Assembly: GCF_000379125.1 (NCBI RefSeq)
Contig: NZ_KB900626.1
Location: 2,242,667-2,306,666, forward strand
Direction of reading: 5' to 3'
Length of the DNA: 64,000 bases
Origin: Methylosinus sp. LW4
GTDB lineage: Bacteria > Pseudomonadota > Alphaproteobacteria > Rhizobiales > Beijerinckiaceae
Part shown: in pieces, positions 55,727 to 64,000 of the stretch
How the letters are laid out: each line of letters starts with the position of its first letter
Position numbering within the stretch: position 1 is the stretch's first letter
Program-made: the position numbers and the translations under genes
The notes under the pieces: generated by a model
The model's input: the letters and a program-made list of their open reading frames with translations, nothing else
Database searches by the model: none
What the model was told of the DNA's origin: nothing

Positions 55727-57668
55727 GGGCGAGCGCCTCCACGGGATCGAGCCGCGCGGCCTTGCGCGCCGGCGCATAGCCGGCGACGACGCCGGTCAGC
55801 GCCGCGCAACCGACGGCGATGGCGACGGCACGGCCGGACAAGGCGAATTCAAATCCCTTCGGCGACAACCATGCGAGGACGAATCCGATGGCCACAGAGA
55901 TCGCGACGCCGCCCGCAGCGCCGAGCAGGCATGCGGCGATCGCTTCGGTGAGAAACTGATCGCGGATGTCGGCTCGCCGCGCGCCGACGGCGATGCGTAT
56001 GCCGATCTCCTTGGCGCGTTCCGCCGCCGACACCAGCATGATGTTCATCACCCCGACGCCGCCCACGACGAGCGAGATCGCTCCGATCGTGGCGAATACG
56101 AGCGACATGACCAGGACGAGATTTTCGGTCGTCTTGCTCACCTCGTCGAGGTTCCACACGACAAAGTCCTTTGTCCGATGCCGCTCCGAGAGCAGGTCGG
56201 TCATTCTGCGCTCGGCGATCTCCGTCGATTGATCGGCGCGCAATCGCAGGAAAATGTTCTGGAGATGCTGGCGGCCGGTCAGCCTGGTCGAGACGACCGT
56301 GAACGGGACCCAGACATTGAGCTTGCTATCCGAGCTTTGCTGAAGCCGTCCCTCGACATGGCCGACGACGCCGATGATCATGCATGGCAGATTGCCGATA
56401 TAGACCGTCTTGCCGAGCGGAGACTCCGAGCCGAAAAACTGTCGCTGGACATTCTCGTCGATGACGATGACTTGCGCCTGTCGGGCGACGTCTTCCGCAT
56501 CGAAGGCCACCCCTGCGACGATCGCGAGAGATTTGACGTCGAAATAGCTCTCGCCGACGCCCCAGATCGTCGCGAGCCCGCTCGACGAGCCATATCGCAA
56601 CAAGGACGATGTCGTTTGTCTCGGACTGGCGCTGCGGACGTAATATTGTCGGCGGAGCGCGTCGAGGTCCTGAACGGTCAGAGTTTGCAGCCGTTCGGCG
56701 CGGGGGTCGCCATATTGCTGTCCCGGCTCGATTTCGAATTGCTTCGCGCCCACCGCTTCGAGGGATTTCTCCAGGAAACGCTGCGCATTGTCGCCGAGGG
56801 CGACGGTCATGACGACGGCGAAGACGCCGATGATGACGCCGAGCGCGGTCAAGGCGGTGCGCAGCCGATGCGCCCGCAACGACAAGAAAGCCATTCGCGC
56901 TGCGTCGAGGTAGCGGATCCATGGCGAGGGACGGATCGTCGAGATCGCGGGCTCCGGCGACGCCGGCCCGGCCTCATGTGCGATGGCGCGATCGCCGACA
57001 ATGACGCCGTCCGCCATTTCGATAATTCGCTTCGCATGTGCGGCGACCCGGTGATCATGCGTCGCGATGATCAGCGTATGCCCCTGAGCGTTGAGCGCGA
57101 GCAAGATTTTCATCATCTCCTCGCCGGTCGCGCTGTCGAGCGCGCCGGTCGGCTCGTCCGCGAGAATGACGGCGCCGCCATTCATCAGCGCGCGCGCGAT
57201 GCTGACGCGCTGCTGCTGGCCGCCGGACAGCTCGTTGGGCAGATGATCGAGCCTTTCGCCGAGGCCGAGACGGGTCAGCAGCTCGGTGGCGCGGGCATGT
57301 CGTTCGGCGGCGCCCGCGCCGGCGTAGACTGCCGGAATCTCCACATTGTCCCTGGCGGTCAGCTGCGACAGCAAATGATAGCGCTGGAAGACGAAGCCGA
57401 AATAGGCGCAGCGCAAGGCGGCGGTCTCATCAGGATCGAGCTTCGACGTGTCGCGTCCGGCGACGCTGTAGATGCCGGAATTGGGTCGATCGAGGCAGCC
57501 GAGAATATTCATCAAGGTCGATTTGCCGGAGCCGGAGGCGCCGACGAGCGCGATCATCTCGCCCGAGGCGATGTCGAGATCGATGGCGCGGAGCGCATTC
57601 ACATCCTGGCCGCCGACGCGATAGCGGCGGGAGACGGCGCGCAATCGCAGAAAAGGTGCGTCGCTCAT
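55719..57668 (-). CDS. macB: MacB-type ABC transporter (ATPase-permease fusion)
   Basis: A 649-aa half transporter. N-terminal ATPase: Walker [11 protein letters not shown], signature [15 protein letters not shown], Walker [13 protein letters not shown] and H-loop ATHD. A linker leads to the first transmembrane helix (about residue 280: [23 protein letters not shown]), a large periplasmic MacB_PCD domain and three C-terminal helices with [24 protein letters not shown] and [20 protein letters not shown]. Four-base overlap with macA (ATGA). Acts by mechanotransmission to expel periplasmic substrates through a TolC-like channel; a siderophore role is inferred from the locus. Confidence 0.94.
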   Translation of the reverse strand: MSDAPFLRLRAVSRRYRVGGQDVNALRAIDLDIASGEMIALVGASGSGKSTLMNILGCLDRPNSGIYSVAGRDTSKLDPDETAALRCAYFGFVFQRYHLLSQLTARDNVEIPAVYAGAGAAERHARATELLTRLGLGERLDHLPNELSGGQQQRVSIARALMNGGAVILADEPTGALDSATGEEMMKILLALNAQGHTLIIATHDHRVAAHAKRIIEMADGVIVGDRAIAHEAGPASPEPAISTIRPSPWIRYLDAARMAFLSLRAHRLRTALTALGVIIGVFAVVMTVALGDNAQRFLEKSLEAVGAKQFEIEPGQQYGDPRAERLQTLTVQDLDALRRQYYVRSASPRQTTSSLLRYGSSSGLATIWGVGESYFDVKSLAIVAGVAFDAEDVARQAQVIVIDENVQRQFFGSESPLGKTVYIGNLPCMIIGVVGHVEGRLQQSSDSKLNVWVPFTVVSTRLTGRQHLQNIFLRLRADQSTEIAERRMTDLLSERHRTKDFVVWNLDEVSKTTENLVLVMSLVFATIGAISLVVGGVGVMNIMLVSAAERAKEIGIRIAVGARRADIRDQFLTEAIAACLLGAAGGVAISVAIGFVLAWLSPKGFEFALSGRAVAIAVGCAALTGVVAGYAPARKAARLDPVEALARD

Positions 57669-58864
57669 GGCTCGTCCTTTGCTCCGCGCGCCGACGAGCC
57701 GAGACGCTCGCCGACGACGACCTCCTCGCCCTCGGCGAGACCGTCGATCACCTCGACTTGAATGTGATTATTGACCCCGGTCCGAATGCTGCGCGTCGCG
57801 ACGCCAGAGCGGTCGATGACGCGCACGCGATAGCGGCCGTCGGCGATCTTCTCCCGCAAGGCGCCGACAGGAATGGCCAGAACATTGCGCGCGTCGCCGA
57901 GCCGGATCGAGACTTGCGCCGTCATGCCGATGCGCAGCAGACGGTCGACATTCGCGACGTCGAACAGCGCATTGTAGAACACCGCGCTCGCCGGACCGGT
58001 GGTCGAGGAGGAAGATGCGGAAGCCATCGCAGCCGGCTCAGAATAGCTCTGCGGCGCCGGCTCGACCGCGCGCAGTACACCGGAAAAGCTCCTGTCCGGC
58101 TCGCTCAAGATCGAGAAGGAGACGGATTGGCCGACGCGCACGCGCGTCACATCGCCTTCGGAGATTTGCGTCTTGACGGTCATCGCGTCGAGATCGGCGA
58201 GCTTCAATATGACCGGCACGGTCTGGGAGGCGACGACGGTCTGGCCTTCGCGGGTCAGAATGGCGACGACGTCGCCGTCGATCGGCGCGGTGATCTTCGT
58301 GTAGGCGAGATTGGTCGCGGCGATCTCGATCTGCGCGCGGGCCTGCGCGATCTGCGCATCGAGCGAGGCGATCGATTCCTCATCGGCGATCAATTGCTGC
58401 TCGGCCGCCTCGAGATCGCGGCGCGAGGTCGCGTCGCCCCGGATCATGCCCTTCTGCCGATCGAATTCGAGCTTCGATTTTTTCTGGCGCGCGATCGCCG
58501 CCCGGCGGTCGGCCTCGAGACGCGCGAGATTGGCCTGCTGGGAACGCAGATCATTCTCCGGCAGAACCGGATCGATGATCGCGAGCAGATCGCCCGCGTG
58601 GACATGATCGCCCAGGGCGACCCTCAGCGACTTCAGCTGCCCGGTGACGCGCGTGCCGACATCGACCTGACGCGTCGCCTGCAAGGCGCCCGTCGCGAGC
58701 ACGCTCGTCTCGAGATCGACGCGGGCGGCTTTTTCAGTGACATAGCCGATCGACGCGGGGGCGAAGAGGAATCGCGCAGCGAGATAGGCCGCGAGGCCGA
58801 ACGCGGCCAAAATCGCATATCGATTTTTTTTGTCGAAGCCCCGCAAGGAAAAGAACGCCGCCAT
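57665..58864 (-). CDS. macA: MacA-type periplasmic adaptor (membrane fusion protein)
   Basis: A 399-aa adaptor with one N-terminal anchor helix (YAILAAFGLAAYLAARFLFAP), a biotinyl/lipoyl domain (GTRVTGQLKSLRVALGDHVHAG), a long coiled-coil hairpin (ARLEADRRAAIARQKKSKLEF, AEQQLIADEESIASLDAQIA), beta-barrel and MP domains, and a C-terminal VEVIDGLAEGEEVVVGERL. It bridges MacB and the outer-membrane channel. First gene of the macA-macB-nodT set, with the PepSY copy 1 downstream. Confidence 0.93.
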   Translation of the reverse strand: MAAFFSLRGFDKKNRYAILAAFGLAAYLAARFLFAPASIGYVTEKAARVDLETSVLATGALQATRQVDVGTRVTGQLKSLRVALGDHVHAGDLLAIIDPVLPENDLRSQQANLARLEADRRAAIARQKKSKLEFDRQKGMIRGDATSRRDLEAAEQQLIADEESIASLDAQIAQARAQIEIAATNLAYTKITAPIDGDVVAILTREGQTVVASQTVPVILKLADLDAMTVKTQISEGDVTRVRVGQSVSFSILSEPDRSFSGVLRAVEPAPQSYSEPAAMASASSSSTTGPASAVFYNALFDVANVDRLLRIGMTAQVSIRLGDARNVLAIPVGALREKIADGRYRVRVIDRSGVATRSIRTGVNNHIQVEVIDGLAEGEEVVVGERLGSSARGAKDEP

Positions 58865-59065
58865 GACCCGCTTTCACCGCCAATCGACCGACGCGCATAG
58901 ACGAGACGCGCAACCGCCCGCTGCTATTCGCTCGACATCGAAAGAAGTCTCGCGAGGACACATTCGCTTCGCGTTCGACTTATATCGATCGAACCTGACA
59001 TGATCTTTTCAACGACAGGCGCCCGGGGGAAAATCTCGCATCGTCGGTTTAAGGGACATTCGCCG

Positions 59066-60307
59066 TCATTCGGCCGCGGTCGGCTCCGTCGGCGCGGCGC
59101 CGCGGGCTCGCTGCTTCTCGTGGAAGCGGCGCGCCCGTCTCTTCTTCCACCAGATGTAAACGCCGGTCGCCGACAGCATGGCGACGACGAGGCCGAGAAC
59201 GCAGACGAAGATCTTGTACGGCAGGCCGAACACGCTCGCCACATGCAGCGCGACGAGCCAGCGATCGACGATGTCCTGCTTCTCCGTCAGACGGAGAAAA
59301 GGAACATCGGCCGGCGCTCCGGTGTCGCCGTCGATCGTGACGAGAGTCGGGCGCCCTTCCAGAAAGCCCTCCTGGGGAGCCGCGCCGCGCGCGCCGTATA
59401 CATAGACGCCCATCTTGTCCATATAGGCGAACATCGAGGGCTCCGGCGCCTCGAAGCCCCCTGCCCTCGCTTGCTCGGCGGCGAGGCGCCGGGCGGCCTC
59501 GAAGGCGGCGCGCGCTCCGATCACGGGGACAGGCTTTGCCGCCGGCTGGGGCAAATCCTTCAGCTTCATGGCCTCCTCGAGAAGCGAGGAATGCGCCATG
59601 AATTTCGACATCGTCCAATCATAGACCGGCCGCAGATTGAACATCACGCTCGACCAGGCGAAGACGAGCAGCATGGGCCAGAGCCACAGACCACTCGCCC
59701 GATGCAGATCGAGATTGAGCCGATAAAAGCCGGCGCCGCGCTTGACGACCCACGCCGTCTTCCATTTCCGCCAGAAAGCGGAAAGGGAGACGGGAAGGGT
59801 GAGATAAAATCCATTGAAGCAGTCGAGCGTCCACAGCACGGCGACGATGCCGAGAATGAGAGTGCCCGGACCTGAAACGAGCAGCGCGACATGCAGCTTG
59901 TAAATGAAGCGCATGACATTGCTGCTTTTGGAATAATCGCCGATCGTGCGCCTTCCGAGCTCAGCGCCGGTCCAGGGGTCGACATAGAATTGGGTGAACC
60001 CCAGATCATAGGGCCTGTCCGTGGCCGGATCTTTCTCGGGCAGGTAATTGATCTGGGCTTGATCGACTCCGTTCCATTGCGCGCCGACGATCCGCGCATG
60101 GGAAATGAGCGGAGCGCGCTCCATCAGCGTCGCGAGATCGAGCGGCGGAACGCCGGGCCGCGGCGTGACGTAAAATTGGCGGGCGAAGACATGATCCAGC
60201 TCTTGATGAAAGGCGAGCAGGCTGCCGGTGAGACCGACGATGACGAGGAAGACCGCCATCGCCAAGCCGATCCAACGATGCAGGACGACGAAGATATTGC
60301 GGATCAT
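59066..60307 (-). CDS. PepSY-TM inner-membrane protein (ferric-siderophore reductase-like), copy 2
   Basis: A 413-aa paralogue of the protein at 52876-54129, clearly similar along its whole length. Helix 1 has VLHRWIGLAMAVFLVIVGLTG; LHVALLVSGPGTLILG, LDLHRASGLWLWPMLLVFAW and LHVASVFGLPYKIFVC follow. The C-terminal tail is Arg/Lys-rich. Start at 60307 (MIRNIFVVLHRW). It lies directly after the TonB-dependent receptor (87 bases), as expected of a protein that reduces imported ferric complexes. Confidence 0.89.
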   Translation of the reverse strand: MIRNIFVVLHRWIGLAMAVFLVIVGLTGSLLAFHQELDHVFARQFYVTPRPGVPPLDLATLMERAPLISHARIVGAQWNGVDQAQINYLPEKDPATDRPYDLGFTQFYVDPWTGAELGRRTIGDYSKSSNVMRFIYKLHVALLVSGPGTLILGIVAVLWTLDCFNGFYLTLPVSLSAFWRKWKTAWVVKRGAGFYRLNLDLHRASGLWLWPMLLVFAWSSVMFNLRPVYDWTMSKFMAHSSLLEEAMKLKDLPQPAAKPVPVIGARAAFEAARRLAAEQARAGGFEAPEPSMFAYMDKMGVYVYGARGAAPQEGFLEGRPTLVTIDGDTGAPADVPFLRLTEKQDIVDRWLVALHVASVFGLPYKIFVCVLGLVVAMLSATGVYIWWKKRRARRFHEKQRARGAAPTEPTAAE

Positions 60308-60363
60308 GGCCGTCAAATCCTTTCGATGAACAAGGCGATCCTCCCATCAGAGTGAATTCTGAT

Positions 60364-60387
60364 CGATCGAACGAATCCGTTCGATCG
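60364..60387. terminator. Palindrome between the receptor and PepSY copy 2
   Basis: CGATCGAACG / CGTTCGATCG, 10-bp perfect arms with a 4-base spacer, 8 bases after the receptor stop. No U-run; could be a terminator-like hairpin, or an operator for the PepSY gene 57 bases downstream. Confidence 0.45.
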
Positions 60388-60394
60388 GACGGCG

Positions 60395-63073
60395 CTAGAA
60401 TTCGACGCGCAGCTGGCCGGAAACGGCAAATGGCGCTCCATAAGCTCGGAACGAGCCGACCGATATTCCCGCCGTCGCCGGGGCGGCGGTCGCATCCGTG
60501 TAATAGGTTCTGTCGAAGAGATTGGTGACGTTGATCTGCGCCGTTGTTTTCACGCCATCGACGACGAAGCGATAGGCGGCCATCAGATCGACCGTTCCCC
60601 AGGACGCGGTGAGCGGAATAATGCCGGGAATGCCGCCGGTCTGATCATAGACCGGCTGCGAGCCGTGATAGGTGTAGCCGGCGCCGAGCTTCAGGCCCTG
60701 CAGGACGCCATCCTGAAATTCATAGGTGCTCCACAGGCTCGCGAGATTGCGCGGCACATTGGGGAAGCGTTGACCGGGCTGCAGACCGCTCTGGCCGTTG
60801 CCGCGCGACGCGCCCTTGGTGACGCGCACATCTTGGTTCGTGTAATTGACGATGATGTTCCAGCCGGGCAGCAGCGTGCCCTGTATATCGAGCTCCGGCC
60901 CCTGGCTGCGCGCCTCGCCGCTCAAAAGGACGCAATTTGCGCCATTGCAGCGGTGCGTCACATCCGTATCGGTTACCGGAATATTCGTCTTGACCAGGCT
61001 GTAATAATCGGCGGCGGCGCGCAGAGCTCCATCGAAGAACTCGAATTTGGCGCCGGCCTCCCAGCTCACGGCGCTCGATGGCGGCGCCAGCGTTCCGGGG
61101 AAGACATTCCCGGTGTTCGGCGCAAAGCCTTCCGTGTAATTGCCATAGAGGCTCACCCATTGCTGCGGACGCCAGAGCAGGCCGAAGCGCGGCGTCACCT
61201 TGGCCTCCTCGAGCGGCGAGCCGCTCTGCCGCAGCGGATAGGGATAGGACGCGAGCACCCCCGTGCTGACCGCCGACGAGCTCGTCTGATAGATTTTCTG
61301 ATATCGCGCTCCGGCCAATATGTGAAAGCCGTAGGGCAGCTCCAACTGGTCTTGGACGTAGAGCCCGGCCGTGTCTTGCCGATTGAATCCGATTGTCGAA
61401 GTCGGTGGAAAGAGCGTGCTCAAAGAGACGGGAATCGGAAACGGCAGGAGCGGGTTCGACACGAATATCGACGTCGTCGGGACGCCCGGAAAAAGCGGAA
61501 AGGCGGAATTGATCGTCGTGAAGCCGCCGGGGAGGAAGAAATAGCCATTGGCCGTGCTGCTCGTCCGATAATAATCGCCGCCGAGCAACAGCGTATGTCG
61601 GACTGTGAGTGTATCGAAATGGCCGACAACATCGAGATTGGTCGAGATCGTCGACATCTCGCCGGAGCCCCCTCCGACGCTCGCCGTGATCAATTGAGCG
61701 CCATTCGTGCCGGGAACCGCGGTGAAGGGGGCGGCCGAGACGCCATTGCTCGTATAGCTATGATTGTAGACCACACGCTCCTTGATCGACCAGTCTTCAT
61801 CGAATTTGTGCGCGAGAGTCAAAGAGCCGAGAACAGTGGGCATATGCTCCGAGTCTGGCGTCGCATAATTCACATTGCGCGGTATCGTGATGTACGATCC
61901 ATTGAAACGCGGCGTGAGCCAGCTGTGGAAGCTCGACTTGTCATCGGCATATTCGAATTCGGCCTTCAGCGAAGTCGCTTCGTCCAAATTCCATTTGACG
62001 ACCGGAGCGATAAAAAAATTCGTCGAATGCGTGTCGTCGACGAATGAGCCGAAAGGCGCGCCATTGTTCTCATAGGACGCATCGAGCCGGTAGAGGATCG
62101 ATTTGTCCTGCGTCAAAGGGCCTGTGGCGCTCGCCGTGGTCCGGTAGAGCGCGAGCGAGCCGATTTGCTGACCAATCGAATAATGCGGCGTGTCCTCTGG
62201 GTCCTTGGTGGTGAGATTGATGATGCCGCCGGGCTCCGAGCGTCCGTAGAGGATGGCCGCCGGGCCTTTGAGAACCTCGACGCTCTGGACATTGACGAGC
62301 TGCCGCGAGCTGACCGCGTCGAAGAGCTGAGCGCCGCCGGGGGCGACTCGAAAGCCATCGCGATAAATGTCGGTGGTCGCGAAGCCGCGCACGAAAATAT
62401 AGCCGCCGCGCTCGGACGAACTCGCGGCGCCGCCGCCCGGCACGGTGACGCCGCTGACGTTGCGCAAAGCCTCGCCGAGCGTGATCGCCTGCTGATCTTG
62501 AAGCGCCTTCTCGGTGATCGTCTGTACATTGATCGGCGTGTTCATGACCGGCGTGTCGGTCTTGGTCGCCGTGGAGGCGTTTCGCACGACGTAGCTGTTT
62601 TGTGGCGTGAGGACCGGCTTGCCGTTGCCGGGCCCGTCCGCCCGTGGCCGCTCCGCGCCGATGTCGATCGGCGGCAGAGGCTCCGCGCCGGCGTCGCTGC
62701 GCACGCCATTGTCCGCCTGCGCCAGCATGATCGCGACATATTCGCCCGTGGGATCGAATTTATAGCCGAGGCCGGTTCCGGCCAGCAGCTCGTCGAGAGC
62801 CTCGGGGAGCGTGCGCTTTCCCGACACGCCGCGCGATTTGATGGAGCGGGTGAGAGCGGCGTCATAGGCGAGCTGCGCGCCGCTCATATCGGCGAGCCGG
62901 TTCAGCGCGTCCGTCATGGGACCGCCGGGAATGTCATATGTCTGCGGCGTCGCGTAAGCCCTGGCTGGCGAGGCGTCGAGCGCAAAGGTGGAGCCGGCGA
63001 GAATCAAGCCCACCGCCGTCATGGCCGAAGCCGGCGCCCCGCCTACGAACAACCATCTCATCTTGCGAGACAT
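60395..63073 (-). CDS. TonB-dependent siderophore receptor with N-terminal signalling domain
   Basis: An 892-aa outer-membrane transporter of the FecA/FpvA (TIGR01783-like) kind. Signal peptide, then an STN domain (about residues 45-115: IPGGPMTDALNRLADMSGAQ, KRTLPEALDELLAGTGLGYK), plug domain (about 165-300: NVSGVTVPGGGAASSSERGG, VEVLKGPAAILYGRSEPGG) and a 22-strand barrel ending in the terminal Phe of QLRVEF. The STN domain contacts a FecR-type anti-sigma regulator, whose gene lies immediately upstream. Ligand unknown. Start at 63073. Confidence 0.94.
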   Translation of the reverse strand: MSRKMRWLFVGGAPASAMTAVGLILAGSTFALDASPARAYATPQTYDIPGGPMTDALNRLADMSGAQLAYDAALTRSIKSRGVSGKRTLPEALDELLAGTGLGYKFDPTGEYVAIMLAQADNGVRSDAGAEPLPPIDIGAERPRADGPGNGKPVLTPQNSYVVRNASTATKTDTPVMNTPINVQTITEKALQDQQAITLGEALRNVSGVTVPGGGAASSSERGGYIFVRGFATTDIYRDGFRVAPGGAQLFDAVSSRQLVNVQSVEVLKGPAAILYGRSEPGGIINLTTKDPEDTPHYSIGQQIGSLALYRTTASATGPLTQDKSILYRLDASYENNGAPFGSFVDDTHSTNFFIAPVVKWNLDEATSLKAEFEYADDKSSFHSWLTPRFNGSYITIPRNVNYATPDSEHMPTVLGSLTLAHKFDEDWSIKERVVYNHSYTSNGVSAAPFTAVPGTNGAQLITASVGGGSGEMSTISTNLDVVGHFDTLTVRHTLLLGGDYYRTSSTANGYFFLPGGFTTINSAFPLFPGVPTTSIFVSNPLLPFPIPVSLSTLFPPTSTIGFNRQDTAGLYVQDQLELPYGFHILAGARYQKIYQTSSSAVSTGVLASYPYPLRQSGSPLEEAKVTPRFGLLWRPQQWVSLYGNYTEGFAPNTGNVFPGTLAPPSSAVSWEAGAKFEFFDGALRAAADYYSLVKTNIPVTDTDVTHRCNGANCVLLSGEARSQGPELDIQGTLLPGWNIIVNYTNQDVRVTKGASRGNGQSGLQPGQRFPNVPRNLASLWSTYEFQDGVLQGLKLGAGYTYHGSQPVYDQTGGIPGIIPLTASWGTVDLMAAYRFVVDGVKTTAQINVTNLFDRTYYTDATAAPATAGISVGSFRAYGAPFAVSGQLRVEF

Positions 63074-63192
63074 TTCGGCCCCCTCCGCTATCGATCGCTT
63101 CGGGCGTCATTCGGCCCGTATCGCATTCGACGCATGGGGGGACGAAAACAGGAGGTCGTGGCGATGAGAAATTTTCGGCGGCGTCTCTCAGG

Positions 63193-64000
63193 TCACGAAT
63201 ACAGCACGATCAGATAATCGGTGAGGCGAACAGCGCGCAGACCGAGCGATTTCTCGATCGTCTTCAGAGCGTCGAGCGGGTGATCGGCCTGAAAGACGCC
63301 GCTCACCCGCCGGTCGCGGATCGTTCGACCGGCGATGACGACGAGGCCATGGTGATAGCGCCCCAGCGCATCGATCACCTCGCCGAGCGACTGGTCCTTG
63401 ACGATCAGCTTCCCGCGCCGCCAAGCGGTCACGCCGTCGGGATCGGCGCTGTACGGCGCGAGCGCCGGAAGGTCCGGGCCGAAGGCGGTCTGTTGTCCAA
63501 CCTCGACGATGACCGCTCGCCCCTTGCTCTCGACCTCGACGCTGTGCTCCGTGACGGTGACTTCCGTCCGCGCCCTATTGGTCGAGACGTCGAAGGCCGT
63601 CCCGCGCGCGGTGATGGTTCCGCCGATCGTCTCGACCGTGAAGGGGCGGCTCGGGTCTTTCTCGACTTCGAACCAAGCTTCGCCCGCCAACAGCGCGATG
63701 CGCCTGCGGCCGCCCGCATAATCCAGCGAAAGCGCCGAATCCGCATTCAAATGCGCGCGCGAGCCGTCCGGCAGAGTGACGGTCGTGATCTCGCCTTTTC
63801 CGGTGCGGACGTCGGCGCGCCAGAGCAGAGAGAGGTTGTCGAAGACGAGGCTCAGCGCCAGCAGCGCCGTCGCGAGGGCCGCGGCAGGGCGCGTCCATTT
63901 GTGATAGCGGCCGGGCGGGCTCGAATGGGCGATGGGCGGGAGCAGCCGTCGACGCAGCTGCTCGGAGGCGCCCCAAAGATCACAGACTTCCTCGAAGGCC
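63193..64000 (-). CDS. FecR-family anti-sigma regulator (partial, runs off right edge)
   Basis: The last 269 codons are present. Read from the edge: an N-terminal cytoplasmic part (FEEVCDLWGASEQLRRRL) typical of the DUF4880 region, one transmembrane helix (RPAAALATALLALSLVF), then the FecR domain with VTLPDGSRAHLNADSALSL, LLAGEAWFEVEKDPSRPF and TARGTAFDV. The C-terminal STN-like part contains FQADHPLDALKTIEKSLGL. It passes the signal from the receptor to an ECF sigma factor, presumably encoded just beyond the window. Confidence 0.93.
   Translation of the reverse strand, partial: AFEEVCDLWGASEQLRRRLLPPIAHSSPPGRYHKWTRPAAALATALLALSLVFDNLSLLWRADVRTGKGEITTVTLPDGSRAHLNADSALSLDYAGGRRRIALLAGEAWFEVEKDPSRPFTVETIGGTITARGTAFDVSTNRARTEVTVTEHSVEVESKGRAVIVEVGQQTAFGPDLPALAPYSADPDGVTAWRRGKLIVKDQSLGEVIDALGRYHHGLVVIAGRTIRDRRVSGVFQADHPLDALKTIEKSLGLRAVRLTDYLIVLYS

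Noticed and set aside
55653..58900. Long plus-strand frames opposite nodT, macB and macA
   Set aside because: Antisense to three well-supported genes; composition typical of GC-rich shadow frames.
60395..64000. Methanobactin uptake locus (mbnT with FecR)
   Set aside because: A FecR-receptor pair is shared with many siderophore systems; no mbnA-like peptide, mbnB or mbnC was found in the window.

Overview
The window is a GC-rich chromosomal segment of an alphaproteobacterium, most likely of the order Hyphomicrobiales (Rhizobiales). The evidence is a set of families largely restricted to alphaproteobacteria (DUF4167, DUF2794, DUF3572), the DivK/PleD cell-cycle pair, an OlsB ornithine-lipid enzyme, and a gene order (aroQ-accB-accC, pepA/lptG/lptD, prmC/DUF4167/clpB) typical of that order. 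Style and content resemble Methylocystis/Methylosinus-type genomes, but no methane-oxidation gene is present, so that placement is weak.

Layout. 0-7.4 kb: a partial HAD-like gene, rplS, glpE, trpS, then a glycolate oxidase locus (glcD-glcE-glcF on the minus strand, glcG divergent). 7.4-9.7 kb: DUF3572 with divK-pleD, followed by a candidate minus-strand small RNA. 10-19 kb: a small exported Cys/His protein, a GST, clpB, DUF4167, prmC and htpG (stress and translation functions). 19-26 kb: DUF2794, a Bax-inhibitor-1 protein, an exported protein predicted to mature with an N-terminal histidine, a lytic transglycosylase, a ComM/YifB ATPase and a hybrid histidine kinase. 26-34 kb: a proline-rich OmpA protein, OlsB, a DODA-type dioxygenase, a second GST, UDP-glucuronate decarboxylase, a LuxR regulator and an IS5 fragment. 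34-43.4 kb: fatty-acid initiation (accB, accC), aroQ, a DsbA-like protein, lptD-lptG without lptF, tRNA-Glu(CTC) and pepA. 43.6-50.6 kb: an MBL hydrolase, an Fsr-like MFS pump, and a three-gene operon (glycosyltransferase, 47-aa membrane peptide, NYN protein) divergent from a DUF6502-DUF5666 pair; two matched palindromes lie between them.

50.7-64 kb is the most coherent accessory region: an OmpR-type two-component system, two paralogous PepSY-TM proteins flanking a MacA-MacB-NodT-type tripartite exporter, and a TonB-dependent siderophore receptor with an N-terminal signalling domain next to a FecR anti-sigma regulator that runs off the right edge. Together they read as a metal-siderophore uptake, periplasmic reduction and re-export module similar in logic to the pyoverdine FpvA/FpvG/PvdRT-OpmQ system. 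No siderophore or methanobactin biosynthesis gene is visible.

Three families of palindromic intergenic repeats occur in the first 11.4 kb. No CRISPR array, prophage, rRNA or intact insertion sequence was seen.
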